A stretch of 41,579 nucleotides of DNA from Bacillota bacterium (GTDB lineage: Bacteria > Bacillota > Negativicutes > DSM-13327), in the NCBI GenBank assembly GCA_017889585.1, contig JAGFZX010000028.1:1-41579 (forward strand), in the 5' to 3' direction. Under the pieces are notes generated by a model that saw only the letters and a program-made list of their open reading frames with translations, had not been told where the DNA came from and made no database searches. Positions 1 through 9,700 of the stretch are shown one piece after another. The stretch's first letter is position 1. Each line of letters opens with the position of its first letter. Position numbers and translations under genes: made by a program.

Positions 1-519
1 TTTAACTGGTTTGACTTAGGCTTTTTCGGCGGGTTTAGTGGGCATACAACTTTTATAAATAATTTAAATGCCTTGGACGATTTTTGTACATTTATCATGA
101 ATTATTATACTGATAAATCCCGTCTCAAAAGACTGGAAAATATATATCAAGATTTTTTAAAGAAAAATTTGCCTGGTGGTATTTGTGATATGACTTTAAT
201 TGATCATTATTGTTCACAGAGTCATTATAATATTTACGATTTAGAGAAGGTAGTCAATGATGCTACTTTTGACCATAATATCAATGTTGTTCAAGGATAT
301 GAAAACTGGTTCGGACGGAAAAAAATATATCGCACCAGCAATGGTATATTTTGCAAAAACACAGCATTAAATCGTTATATTAAGTTTAATTCACTGCACT
401 TTCAAGGTGATGCTAAAATGTTTATGAAATACTTTGCTGAACAAATAAATGATGAGCGTGATGAACCATTAGCTTTTGATTACTCTTGCTGCCAGTGGAT
501 TAAAGCAGATGGTTGGTAG
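1..519 (+). CDS. 3' part of an unrecognised gene, possibly a glycosyltransferase
   Basis: The reading frame is open from the first base of the window, so the gene starts upstream and only its last 172 codons are present. The TTG at 73 is an internal codon rather than a convincing start, since no ribosome site precedes it. The visible part is soluble, aromatic-rich and has no membrane segment. Motifs such as SGHTTFINN, the DMTLIDHY stretch and LHFQGDAK near the C-terminus vaguely recall GT-A-type sugar transferases, but I cannot name a family. It lies 24 bases upstream of a glycosyltransferase gene on the same strand, so a role in the same glycan pathway is inferred from context only. Confidence 0.6.
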   Translation, partial: FNWFDLGFFGGFSGHTTFINNLNALDDFCTFIMNYYTDKSRLKRLENIYQDFLKKNLPGGICDMTLIDHYCSQSHYNIYDLEKVVNDATFDHNINVVQGYENWFGRKKIYRTSNGIFCKNTALNRYIKFNSLHFQGDAKMFMKYFAEQINDERDEPLAFDYSCCQWIKADGW

Positions 520-543
520 GAGACCACTGGGGAGGAAAAATAA

Positions 544-2574
544 ATGATTCAGCATATACGTGTCGGTATTCCACTTATTAAACGTCAGGGCTTTTTTGAT
601 GGTATTTTATATACTGAAACACTTATAAAATCAATTACATGTTTCCCCAAGCATGAGCGACCTCAGTTGTTTTTAATTGTTACTGATGAAACCTTAGCGG
701 AGTTTAGCCTACACTTGTCATTTATCATGTTGTTTGATGGAATTATATTTGTGGGCCCCAATATTACAGAGGCTAATATAATAATAGGTTTACCCTTTAT
801 TCACTGTAGTTCTCAAGATGAGTTATTTAGCAAAATAGACCTTTATTTTCCTGTAATTGCCGATGTTCTGCCAGGAAGGGGCGCGGTATCGTGGATAGGC
901 GAACTTAAGCACCGTTATTTGCCCGAACTTTTTTCGCTGAGAGAACATGCCATGCGTAATGAAATATGTGGGAAAATTGCTAAGCAGGCCTGTTTAATAG
1001 TGTTTAGCAGTAGTAAGGATGAAAAAGAATTTTTAAAGCTTTATCCTTCATGCAAAGCCCTTACCAGGGTTTGGTCAATAGGTATATATCCTGAAGATGA
1101 ATGGTATGCAGGTGATCCTTGTGAAACGCAAAACAGATATGGATTGCCGGATCGTTTTATATTATGTTCTAATGATTTTTGCTGGCATAAGAATCATATC
1201 ACATTGTTTAAAGCGATCGCGTTTTTACGCCAGTCAGGGCAAGAGGTGCAGCTGGTCTGTACAGGTTTGACAGATGATCAGCAGAGTGACTACCTCCAAG
1301 GGTTAAAAAGCTATATTCACCAAATGGATATTGCTGATATTGTTCATATTCTTGGGGAAATTCCTCGCTATGACCGGATACAACTTATTCGGCGCAGCCT
1401 ATTTGTTATTCAGCCATCTTTTAATGAATGGTTAAATATAACTGCACAAGAATGCCAAGCAATGGGGAAAAGTATCATACGTTCCGATGTGGATATACAT
1501 GGTGAGCAAAACTATGGAATCTATTCTCCAAGCATCAATGTAGAAGAACTAGCGGGCAAAATCACTGAACTAATCTCTGTTTCTAAGCCTGGACCGGATC
1601 TGGAGCAGGAGCGAGTTGCCAAGAATGAGGCAACTGCTTTGGCTGAAAGATTTGCCGCAGAATTTAACAATCTTGTGGAAAATTCACAATTTATTGTTGA
1701 TAATAGAGACTATTACGAAATGAGGAAGCTTCCTTCGAGTGGGACAACAGATGTAATAACGATTGCCACATCATTAGCCCCATGCAAAGAATTAGATATT
1801 CAAAAAAAGGCTGTTAGTAGTTGGCTAGCACTTGGCTTTAAAGTAGTGTCAATTAATGTGCCTGTAGAAATAGAGATATTACAGCCCAGTTTTCCTAATA
1901 TTGAATTTGTAAAAGCCACTAGAGATGCAAGACAGCAATTTGGTAAACCCTATGTATATTTTGATGATTTTTTGGCGTATTTTAGCGCAAGTAAATCAAA
2001 AATATGTGGAATCGTTAATTCGGATATCCATTTGCTAAAAGAAAATTTCTATACTTTTATTAGTAAGGCGGCAATTAATTCTTTTGTATACGGTTCTAGA
2101 GTTGATATAGAAACATTTAATAACCTGCAGGGCGAAGTGCTGCAGGATGGCTTTGATTATTTCTTTTTCGATAAACAGCTTGTGCAGTATTATCCCAAGT
2201 CAGAATTTTGTATTGGCTTACCCTTATGGGATTACTGGGTAATACTTATTCCACTATTTTACCGAATACCTGTGAAAAAAGTGGAGACTGCTCATGCCTA
2301 CCACATCAAACACCAATCAAATTGGGATATGATATCTTGGGAGCATTATAAAGTTGTGACATTAAAGTACATTAAACAGCTTACAACAAATCAGATATTT
2401 CCTGTTGATATCTTGCGGTTGATTGCTAAGTATTCAGCAGGAATAGCATTTGACGATGGTGATAAGTATACAGATGTGGTAACAGGATACCAGAAAATAA
2501 TGCGGATGATTGGTGATGAGACAGACACAAGAACCATTGACAATTTAATGTTGGAAATTCGAAGTTGCTTTTAG
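544..2574 (+). CDS. Two-domain glycosyltransferase: GT-B (GT4-like) plus C-terminal GT-A-like domain
   Basis: The first ~390 residues form a GT-B glycosyltransferase of the GT4 type. The C-terminal half has SNDFCWHKNH (nucleotide-sugar side) and QPSFNEWLNITAQE, which keeps the E-x7-E spacing although the usual EGLS is EWLN. This part is clearly paralogous to the minus-strand gene ending the window, sharing the start MI(Q/R)HIR(V/I)GIP. Residues ~400-676 are an extra domain absent from that paralogue. NSDIHL is a candidate DxD-like motif, and the domain may be a second, GT-A-like transferase. GGAGG at 531-535 lies 8 bases before the ATG. No membrane segment is visible. Donor and acceptor cannot be read from the sequence; the second catalytic domain is my inference. 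Confidence 0.8.
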   Translation: MIQHIRVGIPLIKRQGFFDGILYTETLIKSITCFPKHERPQLFLIVTDETLAEFSLHLSFIMLFDGIIFVGPNITEANIIIGLPFIHCSSQDELFSKIDLYFPVIADVLPGRGAVSWIGELKHRYLPELFSLREHAMRNEICGKIAKQACLIVFSSSKDEKEFLKLYPSCKALTRVWSIGIYPEDEWYAGDPCETQNRYGLPDRFILCSNDFCWHKNHITLFKAIAFLRQSGQEVQLVCTGLTDDQQSDYLQGLKSYIHQMDIADIVHILGEIPRYDRIQLIRRSLFVIQPSFNEWLNITAQECQAMGKSIIRSDVDIHGEQNYGIYSPSINVEELAGKITELISVSKPGPDLEQERVAKNEATALAERFAAEFNNLVENSQFIVDNRDYYEMRKLPSSGTTDVITIATSLAPCKELDIQKKAVSSWLALGFKVVSINVPVEIEILQPSFPNIEFVKATRDARQQFGKPYVYFDDFLAYFSASKSKICGIVNSDIHLLKENFYTFISKAAINSFVYGSRVDIETFNNLQGEVLQDGFDYFFFDKQLVQYYPKSEFCIGLPLWDYWVILIPLFYRIPVKKVETAHAYHIKHQSNWDMISWEHYKVVTLKYIKQLTTNQIFPVDILRLIAKYSAGIAFDDGDKYTDVVTGYQKIMRMIGDETDTRTIDNLMLEIRSCF

Positions 2575-2645
2575 TTTGCTTATAAGTGATACTTGCCAGG
2601 ATAGAATGAATGAGTCTTTAATCTGATTTATAATGGAGTGTAATT

Positions 2646-3560
2646 ATGAGCGAATTTAATTTAATGACCCCTGTGGTTTTTATTATCTTCAATCGTCCTG
2701 ACACAACCCAACAAGTTTTTGAAGAAATACGCAAAGCTAGGCCTAAAAAGCTATTCATCATCGCTGATGGTCATCGGCCGGATAAGCCCGGTGAAGCGGA
2801 AAGCTGTATTGCTGTTCGGGCTATTGTTGAAGGCGTAGATTGGGATTGCGAAGTGCTAAAAAACTATTCAGATGTGAATTTAGGTTGTGGGAAAAGGGTA
2901 GCCACCGGATTGGACTGGGTCTTTAATACAGTGGAAGAGGCCATTATTCTCGAAGATGATTGTATACCTCACCCTACATTTTTTCCTTTCTGCCAAGAAT
3001 TATTGGAAAAATATCGTCATGATGGGCGAGTACTGACAATCTCCGGAAATAACTTTCAATTCGGTCATCAGCGAACAGATTGCAGTTATTATTTTTCTCG
3101 ATATGATCATATATGGGGCTGGGCAACATGGCGGCGTATGTGGAAATATTATGATTTTAGGATGAAACTCTGGCCTGAAGTTCGCGATAGCCGTTGGCTT
3201 TTCGATATTTTTGGTAGTATACAGGTTGAATCTCAGCAGGGTAAACAGTGTTTCAAGCCTTATGGAGTTAGCACTATCGAATACTGGCATGAAATTTTTG
3301 AAGATACTTATGCAGGTAAGATTGATACTTGGGACTATCAGTTGTTATTTGCTTGTTTGGTGCAAAATGGATTACACATTTTGCCGAATACAAATTTAGT
3401 ATCAAATATCGGTTTTGGGCAACATGCAACACATACCCCAGGTTTATGTAAGTTTGCTAATATGTCGGTAACTGGGCTGGAATTTCCCTTAAAGCATCCT
3501 GCATTTGTGATTCGGGATGCTTGGGCAGATGAGTATACGCAAGTAAATAATTTTAGCTAG
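2646..3560 (+). CDS. GT-A glycosyltransferase, paralogue 1 of 3
   Basis: This is a compact 304-residue GT-A-fold nucleotide-sugar transferase. The N-terminal strand [17 protein letters not shown] begins the nucleotide-binding fold, LEDDC near residue 104 supplies the metal-binding acidic motif, and WGWATWRRMWKYYDF around residue 160 is characteristic of a family often annotated as glycosyltransferase or hemolytic-protein-like. Two close paralogues lie at 14766 and 39362, sharing long identical stretches ([29 protein letters not shown]). It follows the two-domain transferase by 71 bases and precedes another transferase. It is soluble, with no signal peptide. The three copies probably add similar sugars to different acceptors, or reflect gene duplication during island growth; donor unknown. 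Confidence 0.85.
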   Translation: MSEFNLMTPVVFIIFNRPDTTQQVFEEIRKARPKKLFIIADGHRPDKPGEAESCIAVRAIVEGVDWDCEVLKNYSDVNLGCGKRVATGLDWVFNTVEEAIILEDDCIPHPTFFPFCQELLEKYRHDGRVLTISGNNFQFGHQRTDCSYYFSRYDHIWGWATWRRMWKYYDFRMKLWPEVRDSRWLFDIFGSIQVESQQGKQCFKPYGVSTIEYWHEIFEDTYAGKIDTWDYQLLFACLVQNGLHILPNTNLVSNIGFGQHATHTPGLCKFANMSVTGLEFPLKHPAFVIRDAWADEYTQVNNFS

Positions 3561-3631
3561 TATAATGCTCAATTTGGCAGATGATGCCTATAAATACTAG
3601 GATAAAATCTCAGTTTTAGGAGATGAAAGAT

Positions 3632-4852
3632 TTGCGAGTCATACATGTGAATCTTACTGATTTTCAGGGAGGGGCGGCGAAGGTTGCTTGGACACTCATG
3701 GATAGGATGAATGCAGAAGGGCATGATGTTCGAATCTTTGCCCATGATAAGAGTAGCAATGATTCCCGTGTGATACCTATACCATTTTTCAATATTGAAT
3801 GGCAACAGGAGTTATTTAAGCAGCAATCAGAGCGGGGTTTATTTGATTTATATTCTGCTGCTTTATTAAGAGTTCTTGGTGATCCGCTATTTGCCCAGGC
3901 AGATATTGTTCATTTGCATTGCATTTATGGCGGATATTTTTCATTTTTGTTATTACCGTTTCTGACAGCAAAACCCACAGTGTGGACGTTGCATGATTCC
4001 CTAGCTTTTACAGCTGGTTGTTTGAATACTGATTTATGTAGTGCCTGGAAAGATGATTTGTGCGCTGGGTGCCCAATGGATAAAAGTGACGGTAAGAATC
4101 CGCCACAGCGTGTATTAATGCAATCTATTAAAGAATCGATTTATAAAATCGTGAAGTTTACAGCCGTATGTCCGTCAGTATGGTTGGAGAAACAAGCCAA
4201 AGAAAGTATCATGAAAGATCAGGCTATCATGATGATTCATAACGGTATTGATGTAGAAGTTTTCCATCCCGGTAACCGTGGAAAACTCAGGGCCAAACTA
4301 GGATTGCCTATTAATAAAAAAATTATTATGTCAGCAGCCTATGGTGGTTTGAATAACCCTTTTAAGGGTGTCAGTCTTTTAATCGACGCTCTAAAAAAAC
4401 TTCATGATGACTATAAAGATATAATATTGCTTAATATTGGCACATATGATAACTCTGTTTTAGAGGGCTTACCTACTGAACGCATTGATATTCCTTTTAT
4501 TTACGATTCCCAGCTATTATCTGAATATTATGCGGCTGCCGATATATTTGTTTCAGCCTCTACAGTGGAAAATTTAAGCCTCACAGTATGCGAGGCTTCG
4601 GCCTGCGGCACGCCGGTGGTTGCTTTTGCTGTCGGCGGTACGCCAGAAATTGTTGTTCATCAGGAGACCGGATATATAGCGAAGCAAGGTTGTAGTGATG
4701 ATTTAGCGTGTGGTATTCGATATTTCCTGGATGATGACTATATCAGGCAGTGTGCCGGAGAAGCAGCACGCAAGAGAATTATGGATAAATTTAATGCCAG
4801 ACATATGGCTGACGAATATATGAATTTGTATCAAAAAATGCTGAATACGTGA
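3632..4852 (+). CDS. GT4-family glycosyltransferase (WcaC-like)
   Basis: This is a GT-B retaining glycosyltransferase of about 406 residues. The N-terminal domain has FQGGAAKVAW and the segment WTLHDSLAFTAGC followed by a Cys-rich loop (C..DLC..DLCAGCP), seen in colanic-acid WcaC-like enzymes. The C-terminal domain has VENLSLTVCEASACG, which fits the E-x7-E motif, and GGTPEIV. Start choice: the ATG at 3623 directly abuts AGGAG (3618-3622), leaving no spacing, whereas the in-frame TTG at 3632 has a 9-base spacer and gives the family-typical N-terminus RVIHVN. I therefore prefer TTG. A strong terminator follows at 4871. It ends the first glycosyltransferase run and is probably co-transcribed with the genes before it. 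Confidence 0.85.
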   Translation: MRVIHVNLTDFQGGAAKVAWTLMDRMNAEGHDVRIFAHDKSSNDSRVIPIPFFNIEWQQELFKQQSERGLFDLYSAALLRVLGDPLFAQADIVHLHCIYGGYFSFLLLPFLTAKPTVWTLHDSLAFTAGCLNTDLCSAWKDDLCAGCPMDKSDGKNPPQRVLMQSIKESIYKIVKFTAVCPSVWLEKQAKESIMKDQAIMMIHNGIDVEVFHPGNRGKLRAKLGLPINKKIIMSAAYGGLNNPFKGVSLLIDALKKLHDDYKDIILLNIGTYDNSVLEGLPTERIDIPFIYDSQLLSEYYAAADIFVSASTVENLSLTVCEASACGTPVVAFAVGGTPEIVVHQETGYIAKQGCSDDLACGIRYFLDDDYIRQCAGEAARKRIMDKFNARHMADEYMNLYQKMLNT

Positions 4853-4870
4853 TTGCTGGATTGATATTAT

Positions 4871-4901
4871 AAAGGACTTGGCGGAAGCCAAGTCTTTTTT
4901 T
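4871..4901 (+). terminator. Rho-independent terminator
   Basis: Perfect 8-bp stem GACTTGGC/GCCAAGTC (4875-4882 and 4887-4894) with a GGAA loop, extended by A/T pairs and followed by a run of seven T. It ends the transcription unit of the upstream glycosyltransferases. Confidence 0.92.
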
Positions 4902-4928
4902 CGGAATCAGAAAGTATAAGTTTTTGGC

Positions 4929-5001
4929 TGTCATTGCGACGAGGTACGAGGAAGCAATCCCTTACTTGGTCAGAGATTGCTTCGCTACACTCGCAATGAC
5001 A
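4929..5001. repeat. Dispersed palindromic repeat (TGTCATTGCGA type)
   Basis: Inverted repeat with outer arms TGTCATTGCGA and TCGCAATGACA and inner arms GAAGCAATC and GATTGCTTC, about 73 bp in all. This sequence type is a well-known non-coding, REP/MITE-like element found in many unrelated bacterial genomes. It is non-coding here. It is flanked by an imperfect 22-base direct repeat (4903-4924 and 5031-5052, AATCAGAA..TATAAGTTTT core). Confidence 0.8.
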
Positions 5002-5055
5002 AGAAAGGACGCGCTAGCGTTTTTCTTAACGCAATCAGAATTTATAAGTTTTACG

Positions 5056-5119
5056 AACCGCAGAGACACAGAGGACGCAGAGGGTTTATAATAATTTTCT
5101 CTCTGATTTCTCTGCGGTT
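5056..5119. repeat. Dispersed palindromic repeat (ACCGCAGAGA type)
   Basis: Inverted repeat with perfect 11-base ends AACCGCAGAGA and TCTCTGCGGTT enclosing CACAGAGGACGCAGAGG-like sequence. It resembles the widespread CAGAG-rich small palindromic elements of bacterial genomes. Together with the previous element it fills most of the 444-base gap between the glycosyltransferase and ugd. The rest of that gap (5120-5296) is AT-rich, and I see no convincing promoter in it. Confidence 0.7.
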
Positions 5120-5296
5120 ATAAATTTTCGTCTCTATGCTTTAAAAGACGTATAGCGTTTTTGTTATGTATGTTATTAGCTGCTTATTTTGTTTATGCAT
5201 TAGATGACGACACTCTTTAGTGATGCCCTGAATACGATATATTGTATGGTAATTATGTTGTAATACACGATGATATATCCGATTAGGGGTGTGATT

Positions 5297-6634
5297 ATGA
5301 ATATTTGTATGATTGGTACAGGATATGTTGGATTGGTAACTGGGGTGTGTTTTGCTGAGATAGGTAATAGTGTTTGGTGCGTTGATGTAGATGAACAGAA
5401 AATTAATAGCCTTAAGTCTGCCATATTGCCCATCTATGAACCAGGGCTAAAAGATATAGTGGAAAAAAATATTAAGGAGGATCGACTACGGTTTACCACT
5501 AACATAAAAATCGGCCTTGAGAATGCTCGAGTTTGTTTTATTACTGTAGGAACACCGTCCTCTGAGGATGGCTCGGCCGACCTTTCTTATGTCCTGGCTG
5601 TTGCGCGTGCTATTGGTCAAAGTATGAATCATTATTTGGTTGTTGTTACTAAATCTACTGTGCCTGTTGGGACTGCAGAAAAAGTCAGGAATATTATAAA
5701 GCAAGAATTAAAGATACGGGGCAGGGATGGCTTAATGTTTGATGTTGTAGCCAATCCGGAGTTTCTTAAAGAAGGAGTGGCAGTAGATGATTTTATGTGC
5801 CCTGATCGTATCGTGATCGGTACAGATAATGAGCGAACAGCTGAACTTATGAAACAGTTGTATCAACCTTTTGTACGGAGTCAAAATTCAATACTGATGA
5901 TGGATATTCATTCAGCAGAAATTACCAAGTATGCAGCTAATGCCATGCTGGCAACACGTATCAGTTTTATGAATGAAATTGCTCAGCTTTGTGACAAAGT
6001 TGGTGCAGATATTGACAGCATACGGTTAGGGATTGGTGATGATCAGCGTATTGGCAGGCACTTTCTATATGCTGGAGCAGGCTATGGGGGATCGTGTTTC
6101 CCTAAAGATGTTAAAGAGCTAATAAGCACAGGGCATAAAAACAATCTGGAGATGGCGATAGCCACGGCAGTAGATATAGTGAATGAACGACAAAAGTATT
6201 ATTTGGTCGATATGATTAAGAAAAGATTCGGTGAAGATCTTAGTGGCAAACGATTTGGTATATGGGGGCTGGCTTTCAAAGCACAGACTGATGATGTACG
6301 AGAAGCTCCTGCGTTGGTAATAGTACAGTCCCTTATTAACATGGGAGCAGATATTACTGTTTACGACCCTGAGGCTATGGATCAGGCAAAAAAAGTTTTT
6401 GCAGATGATTATGATATTCACTATGCAGATAATATGATGGAGGCTTTAAACGAAATTGATGCCTTACTATTAATAACCGACTGGCAGCAGTTCAGGCAAC
6501 CTGATTTTGCTGAAATGAAAAAGCGGATGTACCAGCATATTATATTTGATGGTCGCAATCAATATGACCCTGTGCATATGAAAAACCTTGGTTTTGAATA
6601 TTATTGTATAGGGAGAAATTGCTATGTCAAATAA
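5297..6634 (+). CDS. ugd: UDP-glucose 6-dehydrogenase
   Basis: Oxidises UDP-glucose to UDP-glucuronate with two NAD+ in the cytosol, providing substrate for the decarboxylase encoded at 38424. The NAD-binding motif GTGYVG is at residues 7-12. The catalytic cysteine is C267 in GGSCFPKD, and NPEFLKEG and the C-terminal VYDP/FDGRN segments are typical. I start it at ATG 5297 (445 residues, the usual length) because AGGGGTG lies 5 bases before it and the protein then begins MNICMIGTGYVG; the ATG at 5270 would add a nine-residue tail. Its last ~75 bases recur upstream of uxs. A terminator follows at 6685. Confidence 0.96.
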   Translation: MNICMIGTGYVGLVTGVCFAEIGNSVWCVDVDEQKINSLKSAILPIYEPGLKDIVEKNIKEDRLRFTTNIKIGLENARVCFITVGTPSSEDGSADLSYVLAVARAIGQSMNHYLVVVTKSTVPVGTAEKVRNIIKQELKIRGRDGLMFDVVANPEFLKEGVAVDDFMCPDRIVIGTDNERTAELMKQLYQPFVRSQNSILMMDIHSAEITKYAANAMLATRISFMNEIAQLCDKVGADIDSIRLGIGDDQRIGRHFLYAGAGYGGSCFPKDVKELISTGHKNNLEMAIATAVDIVNERQKYYLVDMIKKRFGEDLSGKRFGIWGLAFKAQTDDVREAPALVIVQSLINMGADITVYDPEAMDQAKKVFADDYDIHYADNMMEALNEIDALLLITDWQQFRQPDFAEMKKRMYQHIIFDGRNQYDPVHMKNLGFEYYCIGRNCYVK

Positions 6635-6707
6635 AGTAGATGAAAAGGTTTTAGAATGTGAAAATTATGAACGTATGGTAACAAAAAGGACTTACCAAAA
6701 TTGGTAA
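6624..6707 (+). pseudogene. 27-codon remnant of the gene that once followed ugd
   Basis: A short frame starting with ATG inside the end of ugd, preceded by GGGAGA with good spacing. Its first four codons (MSNK) and its leader match the start of the decarboxylase gene at 38424 (MSDK); it then diverges and ends inside a terminator. I read it as what is left of a uxs start after rearrangement. It could alternatively be a chance frame. Confidence 0.45.
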
Positions 6708-6714
6708 GTCCTTT
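6685..6714. terminator. Bidirectional terminator between ugd and the DUF11 gene
   Basis: Perfect 14-bp stem AAAGGACTTACCAA / TTGGTAAGTCCTTT with a two-base loop. A-rich on the left and T-rich on the right, it can end ugd on the plus strand and the convergent DUF11 gene on the minus strand. Confidence 0.9.
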
Positions 6715-6732
6715 AGTTGTTCGTCAGCATGG

Positions 6733-9700
6733 TTATTCGATAATCGGTGCAGGAAGTTTAAGTTTTTTAAAATTATCTTGCAGCAATGTTTGGCCCAGTA
6801 TATTGCTATAGTTGACATTATTAATGCCGAAAGAGGTTACAGCCAGCAAGTCGTGGCTTTCGTCGTTGCACGTAGATTGTACCTCATGATAATAACTGAC
6901 TCTGATTTCATACACAGGTAAAAAATCTAGACGCAAGAGTAACATTTCAAAATTATTGGGAGCCACTGTTAGTGTATTTGTGATGGTTGGATGTGGCGTT
7001 CCCCACCAACTACGGTCATAGAGGTCAATGGTTACGGTATAACTGTTATTAGGGTCGGTATTAAGCAGGAAGAGTGTAGTATCGGTAGCATAGGGGCCGT
7101 CATGCAACATTCCCATGTTCTGAATTATGCCAGATGTTAAGGTTAATTTTTCTCCGGGCAACACGGTAGTGTCCTGGGTTGCAGTGTTGTTAGTGAGGTT
7201 CGGATCATATTCAAAGCCTTGGACCACGGCCGTATTAGTGATAGTTTCAGGTATGGTTGTCGTAACAATGATGGTAACTGTTACCAGTTCACTTACGCTC
7301 ATAGTGCCGATGGCACAGACTACCTCGGTTCCGTCGTAACTGCAGGTTCCCTTAGTGGATGAGGCTGATACATAGGTGACGTCTGCTGGTAGGGTATCGA
7401 TCATGAACACTTCCGATGCGGTTGATGGACCGTTGTTGGTGACCTCAATCGTATAAATCAGGTTTTCTTCTACGTGTATCGGATCAGGTGAATCGGTCTT
7501 GGTTACGGCCAGGTCAGCCGAAGCCAGCACGGTGGTGTCTTGGGTTGCGGTGTTGTTAGTAAGGTTCGGATCATGTTCAATGCCGCTGACAACGGCCGTA
7601 TTGGTGATAGTCCCAGGTGTGGTCGGTGTAACAATGATGGTTACAATCACCTCATCAACTACGTCCATAGTGTCGATGATACAGATTACCTGATCTCCAG
7701 AGTGACTGCAGGTTCCCTTGGTGGATGAGGCTGATACATAGGTGACGCCTGCTGGTAGGGTATCGATCATGGTCACACCTGATGCGGCTGATGGACCATT
7801 GTTGGTGACATCGATCGTGTAAGTTAAGTTTTCACCCACGTATACTGGATCAGGTGAATCGGTTTTGGTTACGGCCAGGTCAGCCGATGCCAGCACGGTG
7901 GTTTCCTGGGCTACTGTGTTGTTATTGAGGTTCGGATCATGTTCAATGCCGTAGACGTCGGCCGTATTAGATATAGTTCCAGGTGTGGTCGGCGTAACAA
8001 TGATGGTTATCGTCACCAGTTCATTGACAGCCATAGGGCCAATTGCGCAGGTTACCTGATCCCCTGAGTGACTGCAGGTTCCCTTAGTGGATGAGGCCGA
8101 TACATAGGTGACGCCTGCTGGTAGGGTATCGGTCATAATTACACCTATTGCTGGGGAGGGACCGTCGTTGTAGACATCGACCGTATACGTCAGGTTTTCT
8201 CCCACGTATACCGGATCAGGTGAATCGTTCTTGGCTACAGCCAGATCAGCTGATGCCAGCACGTCGGTATCCTGGATTGCGGTGTTGTTAAAGGGGTTCG
8301 GGTCATATTCAATGCCGCTGACGCTGGCTGTATTAGTGATAACCGTAGATGTGGTAGGCGTAACAATGATGGTTACCGTTACCAGTTCACTTACCGCCAT
8401 AGAGCCAATGGCACAAATTACCTCAGTTCCTGAGTGACTGCAGGCTCCCTTGGTGGATGAGGATGACACATAGGTGACACCTGCTGGTAGGGTATCGGTC
8501 ATGGTCACACCTGATGCAGTTGATGGACCGTTATTGCTGACCTCAATCGTGTAAGTCAGATTTTCTCCCACATATAATGGATCAGGTGAATCGGTTTTGG
8601 TTACGGCCAGGTCTGCCGATGCCAGGACGGTGGTGCTTTGGGTGGCGGTGTTATTACTGAGGATCGGGTCATGTTCATTGCCGAAGGCGTTGGCCGTATT
8701 AGTAATAGTCCCGGGTGTGGTTGGCGTAACAATGATGGTCACCGTCTCCAGTTCACTTACAGCCATAGGGCCAATGGTACAAATTACCTGGGTTCCTGAG
8801 AAACTGCAGGTTCCCTTAGTGGATGAGGCTGACACATAGGTGACGCCTGTTGGCAGGGTATCGGTCATGGTCACACCTGTTGCCGGTGATGTACCGTTAT
8901 TGGTGACATCGATCGTATAAGTCAGGTTTTCTCCCACGTATACTGGATCAGGTGAATCGGTTTTGGTTACGGCCAGGTCAGCCGATGCCAGCACAGTGGT
9001 GGTTTGGGTTGTGGTGTTGTTAATAAGGTTTGGATCATGTTCAATGCCGCTGACGTAGGCCGTATTAGATATAGTTCCAGGTGTGGTCGGCGTAACAATG
9101 ATGGTTGCCGTCACCAGTTCACTTACGGCCATAGGACCTATTGCGCAGGTTACCTGGGTTCCTGAGTGGTTGCAGGTTCCCTTGGTGGATGAGGCTGACA
9201 CAAAGGTAACATTTGCTGGCAAGATATCGAAAAGGCTCACACCCGATGCAGCTGATGGGCCGTTGTTGGTGACAACGATTGTATAAGTCAGGTTTTCTCC
9301 TACGTATACCGGAGCAGGAGAAGCGGTTTTGGTTACGGCCAGGTCAGCCGATGCTCGCACGGTGGTGTTCTGGGTTGCGGTATTGTTACTAAGGTTCGGG
9401 TCATATTCATTGCCGCCCACGAGGGCCGTATTAGATATAGTGCCAGGTGTGGTTGGTGTAACAACAATGGTTACCGTTGCCGATTCACTGACAGCCATAG
9501 GGTCAATTGCACAGATTACCTGGGTTCCAGAGTAACTGCAGGTTCCCTTGGTGGATGAGGCTGACACATAGGTGACGCCCGCTGGTAGAGTATCGGTCAT
9601 AATTACACCTGTTGCTGAGGATGGACCTATATTGGTGACAGCGACCGTATACGTTAAGTTTTCTCCCACGTATACTGGATCAGGTGAATCGGTTTTGGTT

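Noticed and set aside
5270..5296. Longer ugd start at 5270
   Set aside because: It would place nine non-conserved residues before the nucleotide-binding strand, and the ribosome site fits ATG 5297.
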